DNA of 13,399 nucleotides from Bacteroidales bacterium. GTDB lineage: Bacteria > Bacteroidota > Bacteroidia > Bacteroidales > UBA3663. Numbering within the stretch: position 1 is the first letter of the stretch; each line of letters opens with the position of its first letter. The DNA lies in assembly GCA_004557315.1 (NCBI GenBank), contig SFEH01000059.1:1-13399 (forward strand), given 5' to 3'. The translations under genes were made by a program, and so were the position numbers. The notes under the pieces were generated by a model, which saw only the letters and a list, made by a program, of their open reading frames with translations, made no database searches and was not told where the DNA came from. Positions 7,431 through 13,399 of this stretch are shown piece by piece.

Positions 7431-8054
7431 TCAAAGTTTCGTTGACCTCTCAATCCTGCAGGTGTGCTGCTTCGACTCCTTGTCGTAGCTGATGCCCACG
7501 AGAAGAATGTCGCCAGTGTATTCTGCAATCTGCGCAGGGTAATTCTTTTGTTTAATCTGGTCGATGGCTGTATCGGCAGAATGATTGAACTTCAGCTCGA
7601 TGACCAATGCTGGCTTGCTGACATTGCGACGCGGTATCATCATAAGGTCGGAGTTTTCCTTGTATTTCACATCTGGGAAAGCCTCCTTCAGTTCATAAAT
7701 TATCTCTTCCTGAATATTCCTGACTATGTTCTTTCGCAATTCAGGCCGTGCTGTGAACGAAGTAACATCGAGATATATCACGCTGTAGCGGTTGAGGTAT
7801 GTCTCGAACGACTTGTCTCTCTCTGCCTTAAGACCGACAAACAGCTCACGTGAGTCGCACGACTTGTCATAGTAGGCACACAGCATCTTCGCTGCCATCG
7901 ACTTGCCAAAGCGACGGCAGCGTGTGACGCAACTGTAGCGGCGCTCAGAGTTGAGTGTCGCATTTATCAATGGTATCAGCGATGTCTTGTCAACATACTC
8001 GTGTGAGACGATGTCACGGAATACATTATTGCCTTTGTTAATATATGTACCCAT
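7431..8054 (-). pseudogene. Internally deleted AAA-ATPase / PD-(D/E)XK nuclease-like gene
   Basis: The family (AAA_9 plus DUF1703) normally has about 500-560 residues; this frame has 207. Residues 1-132 match the N-terminus: MGTYINKGNN, then the Walker A motif in its family form CRRFGKS (46-52), and YSVIYLDV (90-97). Residues from about 135 match the C-terminal nuclease-like domain: SDLMMIPRR, then ALVIELKFN with Glu153-x-Lys155, and GDILLVGISYDK (181-192). The Walker B and the rest of the ATPase, about 300 residues, are missing at a junction near 7653, and the frame is preserved. The start is set at the conserved MGTY; an upstream ATG at 8090 would add 12 unrelated residues and lies upstream of the transcription start predicted from the promoter. 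ATPase function must be lost, though a small nuclease-like product could still be made. It has its own promoter. Confidence 0.75.
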
Positions 8055-8098
8055 GGTTTCAAGCCTGTTGCAGGAGTGATAAGCCCACAATCACGTTG

Positions 8099-8129
8099 CA
8101 AAGTTATAACATTATTTCTGAAATTGCAA
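8099..8129 (-). promoter_or_regulatory. Promoter of the deleted ATPase/nuclease gene
   Basis: On the - strand TTG (8127-8129), a 20-base spacer and TAACTTTG (8099-8106) form a full Bacteroidetes promoter. The predicted start near 8092 lies 38 bases before the ATG at 8054, which supports the shorter start. Unlike the two Pho-like promoters, it has a proper -33 element. Confidence 0.65.
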
Positions 8130-8187
8130 GTATTTTGAAACTAATTTGAAGAATAAATGGCAGCAACATAAGTAATGACATTATTTT

Positions 8188-8218
8188 TTGGAATTGAAAA
8201 ATAATCTGTGTATTTTTG
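8188..8218 (+). promoter_or_regulatory. Promoter-like sequence on the + strand with no gene after it
   Basis: TTG (8188-8190), 20 bases and TATTTTTG (8211-8218) fit the -33/-7 pattern. Downstream, up to the terminator of the opposing lipoprotein gene, there is no open frame on this strand worth calling and no + strand terminator. The sequence is AT-rich, so a chance match is possible. Confidence 0.3.
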
Positions 8219-8224
8219 CAAGCA

Positions 8225-8329
8225 CAATAGTTGATGTATATTTGGAGATAAATATAAATGGTAATGAATAAGCCATAAGATAAAGACAGAACAAGAGGTT
8301 TTCTTAACGACTTTCGCAATAGTTGATGT
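8225..8329. repeat. Pair of 13-bp direct repeats in the intergenic gap
   Basis: CAATAGTTGATGT occurs exactly at 8225-8237 and 8317-8329. Its first nine bases recur at 8441-8449, over the stop codon of the lipoprotein gene. Apart from these repeats, the promoter-like sites and the lipoprotein terminator, I see nothing in the gap 8055-8439: its open frames are AT-rich and lack plausible starts or homology. Confidence 0.5.
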
Positions 8330-8361
8330 CATTTTTCTAGCGACTTTTATATTTTGTTGAG

Positions 8362-8402
8362 AAAAAAATGTAACAACCCTGCAGATTGGCAGGATTGTCA
8401 CA
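8362..8402 (-). terminator. Terminator of the TonB receptor / lipoprotein operon
   Basis: The arms 8369-8382 (TGTAACAACCCTGC) and 8389-8402 pair at 12 of 14 positions around the loop AGATTG. On the - strand seven T residues (8368-8362) follow directly. It lies 38 bases past the lipoprotein stop codon. Confidence 0.85.
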
Positions 8403-8439
8403 TAAACACATGAATATCTGATAAGAAAAGAATAAAGCA

Positions 8440-10008
8440 TCAATAGTTGGCATTCTGAGGGTCGAACTCTGTCCAGCCATCGAGCCAGCTGTCATTGCTG
8501 CCAAGAGCTCCGATGTAGCTGACTTTGTCGAACCAAGTAGAGAGCGAAGCATCGGTGAAGCTTGCTGCATTGAGCAAAGGAGAATCAGAAGCAGGAACCA
8601 TCTCGACATCAGCTGCGCCAGCAAGACCTGCCTTGGCTGTGAGCTTAAGCTCTGAAGCCTGAGAGAAAAGGCGGTTGCCTGGCTGTGCCTTGAAGAAAGT
8701 TGAGCTATAAGACTCCTGCGAAGCATCAATCTCTGCCTTGCCTACTGCATCATAGAGGTCATCGACATAGCGCTTGTTGGCATCGCTGCCAGTAATGTCC
8801 ATGCCTGCAAAGAAGATGTTCTGAAGCTTGAGGTTACCTGCCTTGGCATATTCCTGAGTACCACCCTTCTCTGCATCGATGATCAAGCCGATAGGATAGC
8901 CTACAGCCACTGAGTTGAAGCAAGCGAGGTGGCTGCTGCGACGGATATGCATAGCCGACTGGAACTTGCCGAGAGCTGAGCCGTTCTGTGGGAATACCGA
9001 ACCGCCATTGATGTAGTCAGGAGTATTCTCAAAGCCGTCTCTGCCTATTGGACCAACGAAAGTCACATTTGAGAAAACTGCTGATGTGAAAGGCTCTGTG
9101 AGTGAGCCATCGGCATCGTTGTCGCTCTCAAAGCCATTTGACTGAGAAGTATCGGCAAGGCGTGGGTCACGAATTGAGAGAGCAAACTGAACCTTGCCAC
9201 TGAAGCCATTGTCGGTGTCGAACTCATCGTCCCAGCCATTGTAAGCAACCAGGTAACGGCAGTTGACATTACCGCCAAACCACTCGAACGAGTCATCGTT
9301 GGTGTAGCTAACCTGAACGTGATCGACCTGAGTGCCACTGCCTACGCTACCGAAGGTAATACCATTGATCTCCTTGTCCTTCTGGAAAGGATAGCCAGCG
9401 AACTCAACACGCACATAGCTCAAAACGCCACTGTTATCGGCGGCATCGTTGCCTCCATGCTTGGTACGAGGACCTCCCTCGATCTGCTGACCAAGCACAC
9501 CCTTGTTGTTGGAGCCACGTCCACAGATGATGAGACCACCCCAGTCGCCCGGCTTGCGATTGCCCTTGCTCTGTGCTGAAGTAAACACGATAGGCTCAGA
9601 AGCCGAACCCTGGGCGATGAGCTTGCCACCTGGCTCTACAATGAGCGAAGCAGCCGATTCCTTCTCGCCCTTGATGATGGTACCTGGCTCGATGGTGAGC
9701 TCAGAGCCCTCAGCTACATAGATCCATCCACGCATTGTATATGTACCCTTCTTGAGAGTCTGCACGCCCTTGAAGATGAACTCCTTGTCGCCATTGCCAA
9801 TCATTGTTCCATTGGCATCTTCCTCGCCATTGGCTGTGAAGAGAAGGTGGTCGCAGGTCTTGATGCTGCCATCGGTGCCCCAGACGTATGGCTGATTGTC
9901 GTTGCCACCATTGACAGGATCGTCGTCGTCACTACTGCTGCATGCTGTAAAAGCCATGCTTACTGCTGTGGCAAGAAGTGCCACTGAAAGAAAACTTTTT
10001 GTCTTCAT
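8440..10008 (-). CDS. Surface-exposed right-handed beta-helix lipoprotein, partner of the TonB receptor
   Basis: A signal peptidase II leader ends in FTAC with the lipidated Cys at residue 23. It is followed by SSSDDDD, an acidic stretch like the lipoprotein export signal that places Bacteroidetes lipoproteins on the cell surface. Residues from about 80 show the repeating short strands and turns of a beta-helix (for example LTIEPGTIIKG, LIVEPGGKLIAQG, DWGGLIICGR). A conserved-looking acidic cluster follows: NDDSFEWFGG (237-246), DDEFDTDNGFSG (260-271) and SNGFESDNDADG (290-301), possibly a metal- or ligand-binding edge. The gene lies 67 bases after the TonB receptor with no promoter seen in the gap, and a terminator follows, so the two form an operon. 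It occupies the place of a SusD-type lipoprotein but shows no SusD features. Similar proteins are found beside TonB receptors across Bacteroidetes, often annotated as hypothetical. Its exact activity is unknown. Confidence 0.85.
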   Translation of the reverse strand: MKTKSFLSVALLATAVSMAFTACSSSDDDDPVNGGNDNQPYVWGTDGSIKTCDHLLFTANGEEDANGTMIGNGDKEFIFKGVQTLKKGTYTMRGWIYVAEGSELTIEPGTIIKGEKESAASLIVEPGGKLIAQGSASEPIVFTSAQSKGNRKPGDWGGLIICGRGSNNKGVLGQQIEGGPRTKHGGNDAADNSGVLSYVRVEFAGYPFQKDKEINGITFGSVGSGTQVDHVQVSYTNDDSFEWFGGNVNCRYLVAYNGWDDEFDTDNGFSGKVQFALSIRDPRLADTSQSNGFESDNDADGSLTEPFTSAVFSNVTFVGPIGRDGFENTPDYINGGSVFPQNGSALGKFQSAMHIRRSSHLACFNSVAVGYPIGLIIDAEKGGTQEYAKAGNLKLQNIFFAGMDITGSDANKRYVDDLYDAVGKAEIDASQESYSSTFFKAQPGNRLFSQASELKLTAKAGLAGAADVEMVPASDSPLLNAASFTDASLSTWFDKVSYIGALGSNDSWLDGWTEFDPQNANY

Positions 10009-10075
10009 TTTGAATAATGTTTAAGAAAACGGTATAAACACCTTATACACTAATTGGGTTATTATCAATCTAATA

Positions 10076-12892
10076 TCAAAGTTTATATGTCAATGAGAGA
10101 GAAATGTTGCGGCCTGGCTTATAAGAGCGAGTCACTTGTTCGATCTTGCCATTGGCGGTATTCTCAAACTGCTTGAACTGCACCTTCTGACCAAGGATGT
10201 CGCGCAAAGCCAAGCGGATGTCGAGTCTGCCGAACGACTTTCCGATGTTCATATCGACCTGATGACGCGGCATCTCGTAACTATCGGGCACTCGGACTTC
10301 GGTTTCGCCACTACCCACGCTTCGTCCGACACCTATGATGCGCTTGCCGATGGTGTTGTAGAGCAAGGCACCTGTCCAGCCTTTCTTCCATGACTCGGTA
10401 TGATTGCCTAAGTCGCTGTTGTAGAACAAACCCACGTTGACCAGATAAGGCGACTGCCCCTGCATTGGGCGATCCTGCTCGCGGCTGCCTTCGGGGAAGG
10501 TGACGCTCGACTTGATCCACGAAGCGTTGAGCGATACCGACAACTGAGGCAAGCTGATGAAGTCGAGCTGCTTGCGCACTTCAAGCTCTACGCCATAGTT
10601 GTTGGCTCCTTCGGCATTCATATATGAATAGATGAGGTCGGTGCCTCCTGCCACTGTATATGTCCACTCGATTGGATTGCGGAAATGCTTATAAAAAGCC
10701 GAGAGGCTGATCACTTCACCCGAATTAGGATACCACTCCCATCCGAAATCCACATTGTCGATATAGGCAGGTAGCAGATTATGATTACCCTGGACATTTG
10801 AGGCGAGGTCGAAGTCGTAATAGACGCTTGTCGAGAGTTCGCGGAACTCAGGACGGTTGGTTGTGCGGCCATAGGCGAGGCGCAGCTGCTGATCCTTGGT
10901 CAGATGATATGTGAGGTTGACCGAAGGAAAGAGATCGTTGTAGTCGTATTTGGTCGAAAGCGGAGAATACTCCTGACGACGTGTATGCGAAATGAGCTCT
11001 GTGTGCGATGACTCAAAGCGCACACCTCCGTAGGCTTCAAGACGTGAGTCGAAGAATGGGAGGAGCAACGAGACGTAGCCACTTCCGAGGGTTCCGTTTG
11101 CCTCATAGTTGTTGCTCCAATCGACCTGTTCGAGCAGGTAGAGACCATTGTTGCCATAGTTGCTATCGACAAGAAGCTGAGTCGGCACATCGAGGTCGCG
11201 CATGTCCTGTGGAAGCTGGCCGCTTGGCCATGCATAGGTGAAGAAGCGGGTATCGTACTTGCGGGTGCGGTATTCGCCATATCCACCGACTTTGAGCGAA
11301 GGCTGCCAGTCGTTGACGTTGAACTCGTGCTTCCAGTTGAGGCCAGCAGAGAAGATATGTTCCTTCAGGAGCGAGAACTCACGGTTGATGTCGTTGAGGT
11401 TCTCCACCTCGAGGGAGCCATCTTCCTGTCCGAAGACAGTGTATCGGCGGCGGTCAGGCAGGTTGCGGTTGGCAAAGACATATCCGAGATTCCAGTCGAT
11501 CAAATCATCATCACCAAGATTGTGCTTGCCAGAAAGACCGAGGTTATAAGTCATACGGCTCTGGAAATAGTATTCTGCCTGTTCCATATAGTCGCTCTGA
11601 GCATCATAGCCCTTACGATAGGTATAGCGATCCTTGCTGAGGAGGTTGAAGATGTGCTTCATCCTGATGCTTTGGCTATTGTCGGGCGAGAGCCATACCA
11701 AGCCGAGCATTGCACCCATACGCACGTTGTTGCTATACTGATCGTCGATGGCACGGCGCAGATAGCTCGACTTGTCGTGAGTCACATCGTATGCTCCGAA
11801 AAGGTTGTTGGCACTGTTGGTCATCGTCCGGAAAGCATTGCTGTAATTGATGCTTCCATTGAAGCCAAAGGTCTGACCCGAAGCAGTATTCCATCGCTGA
11901 GCCACGCTTGCCGACAGATTCATGTCGGCCACAGGCTTGCGGGCACTTACCTTCCAGTCGTTGTTCAAGCCATTTTTGGTGAGCGAATAGCCATTGCCCT
12001 GCGGCTTCAGTTCGGTGTGGATGCCATTGTTCAGGCCACGGGTGCCATCGTCAAAACCGAGGAAGTCGGTCGCACCACCCTCATAATAGATATGATCCTT
12101 GAAGTGTGTCTCGGTATTGTAGTTGCCACCCACGCTGACACTCCATGAGTTCTGTAAAGGAACATCCTTGGTATTGAGCATAATGAAGCCACCTGTGAAG
12201 TCGGCAGGATATTCAGGAGCGGCCGATTTCACCACCTTCATGTTATCGATCTGAGAAGAAGGGATAATATCGAACGAGAAAGCTCGCTGGTCAGCCTCGC
12301 TCGATGCCACGGCAGCACCATTCATCCACACATTGTTATAACGCTGCGACAAGCCTCGCACCATCACAAACTTCTCGTCAATGATGCTGACACCCGGAAT
12401 GCGGCGTATCACCTCCGATGCGTCCTTGTCCTGTGTACGGCGTATGAGCTGGTCAGACACGCTCACCATCGACACATGAGCCTGTTGCTGTTCGCGCACG
12501 ATGGCAAACTCGGTGTTCTGTCGTGTCTCGCCCAGAACAGTCACGTCCTGAAGTGTTGCATTGTCGGCTTCGAGTGCAAAATCCATCACCTCAACCCCAT
12601 TCTTTACAACAACCTCACGGACGATGGTCTTATACCCGATATAGCGTATGGTGAGAGTGCGTTTGCCATTAGGGATATCCAGGGAATACATACCATCAAT
12701 ATCAGTTGAAACGCCTTTACCTTCGGCATAAGTTATCGTAGCATTTATCAGCGTTTCTCCTGTTTCTGCATCTACAACCTTTCCCTTTATGATACCAGCA
12801 AAAGCCTGAGCAATGCTCAGCAAAGAAAGGAGAGAAAGAACAAAAAGTAGTTTAACTAATCTGTCAAGATTCTTATCTTTATCCATAACCAT
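10076..12892 (-). CDS. TonB-dependent outer-membrane receptor with carboxypeptidase-like N-terminal domain
   Basis: Outer-membrane active transporter driven by TonB. In order: a basic N-terminus and hydrophobic signal peptide cleaved near residues 30-33 (AQAFAG); a carboxypeptidase-D regulatory-like domain, 34-110, with the hallmark GKVVDAETGE, STDIDGMYSL and IRYIGY elements; a TonB-box-like stretch about 114-122; a plug domain about 145-240 with DASEVIRRIPGVSI, VMVRGLSQRYN, APEYPADFTGG; then a 22-stranded type barrel ending in the aromatic-rich tail SLSLTYKL. Its 938 residues are normal for the family. Two ATGs (12892 and 12886) fit the signal peptide equally. The downstream gene encodes a beta-helix lipoprotein, not SusD, and the plug more closely resembles general TonB receptors than glycan SusC. 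Its promoter matches that of the phosphate transporter, so phosphate or a phosphorylated compound is the favoured, unproven, substrate. Confidence 0.92.
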   Translation of the reverse strand: MVMDKDKNLDRLVKLLFVLSLLSLLSIAQAFAGIIKGKVVDAETGETLINATITYAEGKGVSTDIDGMYSLDIPNGKRTLTIRYIGYKTIVREVVVKNGVEVMDFALEADNATLQDVTVLGETRQNTEFAIVREQQQAHVSMVSVSDQLIRRTQDKDASEVIRRIPGVSIIDEKFVMVRGLSQRYNNVWMNGAAVASSEADQRAFSFDIIPSSQIDNMKVVKSAAPEYPADFTGGFIMLNTKDVPLQNSWSVSVGGNYNTETHFKDHIYYEGGATDFLGFDDGTRGLNNGIHTELKPQGNGYSLTKNGLNNDWKVSARKPVADMNLSASVAQRWNTASGQTFGFNGSINYSNAFRTMTNSANNLFGAYDVTHDKSSYLRRAIDDQYSNNVRMGAMLGLVWLSPDNSQSIRMKHIFNLLSKDRYTYRKGYDAQSDYMEQAEYYFQSRMTYNLGLSGKHNLGDDDLIDWNLGYVFANRNLPDRRRYTVFGQEDGSLEVENLNDINREFSLLKEHIFSAGLNWKHEFNVNDWQPSLKVGGYGEYRTRKYDTRFFTYAWPSGQLPQDMRDLDVPTQLLVDSNYGNNGLYLLEQVDWSNNYEANGTLGSGYVSLLLPFFDSRLEAYGGVRFESSHTELISHTRRQEYSPLSTKYDYNDLFPSVNLTYHLTKDQQLRLAYGRTTNRPEFRELSTSVYYDFDLASNVQGNHNLLPAYIDNVDFGWEWYPNSGEVISLSAFYKHFRNPIEWTYTVAGGTDLIYSYMNAEGANNYGVELEVRKQLDFISLPQLSVSLNASWIKSSVTFPEGSREQDRPMQGQSPYLVNVGLFYNSDLGNHTESWKKGWTGALLYNTIGKRIIGVGRSVGSGETEVRVPDSYEMPRHQVDMNIGKSFGRLDIRLALRDILGQKVQFKQFENTANGKIEQVTRSYKPGRNISLSLTYKL

Positions 12893-12939
12893 ATAATACC
12901 ATCAATCAGGAATCTTGGTTATCTCCACGATTGACGCTG

Positions 12940-13022
12940 CAAAGTTATGTCACTGTCATTACGGATTTATTACGACAACAATACAATGTTATTACACATG
13001 AAAATGTAACAAGTCGGTAACT
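12940..13022 (-). promoter_or_regulatory. TonB receptor promoter with Pho-box-like array matching the phosphate transporter
   Basis: On the - strand TAACTTTG (12940-12947) is a perfect -7 box 47 bases before the start codon, with no normal -33 element. Four 7-mers follow upstream at exact 11-base steps (+ strand spelling): CATTACG 12957, TATTACG 12968, CAATACA 12979, TATTACA 12990. Then come TGTAACA 13005 and GGTAACT 13016, also 11 apart but shifted by 15. The nine-base gap between box and array, the order and the CAATACA third member are the same as in the transporter promoter. Confidence 0.72.
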
Positions 13023-13041
13023 GCCAGAGGCTGTCACCGAC
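13000..13041 (-). terminator. Possible weak terminator of the Ppx/GppA gene
   Basis: Arms 13013-13021 and 13033-13041 pair over nine positions (one G-U on the - strand: GTCGGTGAC with GTTACCGAC) around an 11-base loop. On the - strand the T-rich but interrupted TTGTTACATTTT follows. It lies 20 bases past the phosphatase stop codon and overlaps the distal part of the TonB receptor's regulatory array. Confidence 0.45.
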
Positions 13042-13060
13042 TCAAGAAAAAGGTATTATT

Positions 13061-13399
13061 TTATGAAAATTGTTTAAGCGCCAGATCGTTTATGATGCCG
13101 TCGGTCAATCCGATGGTGGGCACTGCGATTTCTTCAGCACCGATGGCGCGTGCTATCGAGATGAAGATCTTTGCTGCAGGGACGATGACATCGGCACGGT
13201 CGGGACGAAGGTCAAACTCACGCATTCGCTCCTCGACGCTGAGCGAAGACAGCTGTGCATAAAGCTTCTCGAGCTGTGCCAAGGTGATGCGATCCTTCAG
13301 TTTAGACTTCTTTGGCACCAAGCGATAAAGCTTGTTGATGTTGCCACCCGAACCGATTATCACACATTTCTTGTCGTTCTGCACCATCTGGCACACCTC
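13061..13399 (-). CDS. Ppx/GppA-family phosphatase (exopolyphosphatase-like), 5' end outside the window
   Basis: The last 113 codons of the gene; the frame is open to the window edge, so the GTG at 13396 is an internal codon rather than the start. The family's C-terminal half is clear: CVIIGSGGNINKL with the glycine-rich phosphate-binding turn of the ASKHA fold, then LRPDRADVIVPAAKIF and EEIAVPTIGLTDGIINDL. These enzymes remove terminal phosphates from polyphosphate or the gamma phosphate of pppGpp; the visible part does not separate the two, though in Bacteroidales such proteins are usually called exopolyphosphatases. It is encoded upstream of the TonB receptor on the same strand, but a hairpin and a separate promoter lie between, so they are probably separate units with some possible read-through. 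Confidence 0.88.
   Translation of the reverse strand, partial: EVCQMVQNDKKCVIIGSGGNINKLYRLVPKKSKLKDRITLAQLEKLYAQLSSLSVEERMREFDLRPDRADVIVPAAKIFISIARAIGAEEIAVPTIGLTDGIINDLALKQFS

Noticed and set aside
7007..7528. 173-codon - strand frame as a whole gene
   Set aside because: Only the middle (7232-7402) has receiver homology; its two ends are antisense to the hybrid regulator and out of frame with the ATPase/nuclease remnant.
8104..8443. 71- and 100-codon - strand frames in the intergenic gap
   Set aside because: AT-rich, overlapping in different frames, no homology, and they run across the ATPase promoter or the lipoprotein terminator.
11327..12148. 273-codon open frame on the + strand
   Set aside because: Antisense to the TonB receptor barrel; the Val/Ile-rich composition is what complementing that codon use produces.

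Overview
The window reads as a Bacteroidales chromosome, most like Prevotella or a relative. Supporting features are a hybrid two-component regulator with periplasmic propeller, histidine kinase, receiver and AraC domains, a TonB-dependent receptor with an N-terminal carboxypeptidase-like domain, a lipoprotein with an acidic stretch after the lipid cysteine, and promoters with the Bacteroidetes -7 box TAnnTTTG. The order-level call is firm; the genus is inference.

Layout. At 1-98 (+) lies the tail of an unidentified gene with its terminator. It converges on a 771-residue PiT-type phosphate transporter (334-2649, -). The 580-base gap that follows holds the transporter promoter with a phased 7-mer array, a promoter-to-terminator unit on the - strand with no recognisable gene (about 2851-3044), and the promoter and repeat block of a hybrid two-component regulator (3230-7231, +). 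After this regulator come two damaged genes on the - strand: a fragment of a response-regulator receiver domain (7232-7402) and an AAA-ATPase/nuclease gene that has lost its middle (7431-8054). A 385-base gap leads into the end of a - strand operon, a TonB-dependent receptor (10076-12892) followed by a surface beta-helix lipoprotein (8440-10008). The window ends inside a Ppx/GppA-family phosphatase (13061 onwards, -).

The main result is a link between the two ends. The transporter and the TonB receptor have nearly superimposable promoters: the same -7 box, nine bases, four 7-mers spaced exactly 11 bases apart with the same degenerate third member, then two TGTnACA-like 7-mers further upstream, also 11 bases apart. 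This is the geometry of a PhoB-type Pho box. Together with an inner-membrane phosphate transporter and a polyphosphate/(p)ppGpp phosphatase-family gene nearby, it suggests that the receptor and lipoprotein form a phosphate-regulated outer-membrane uptake system without a SusD. The substrate and regulator are inferred, not shown.
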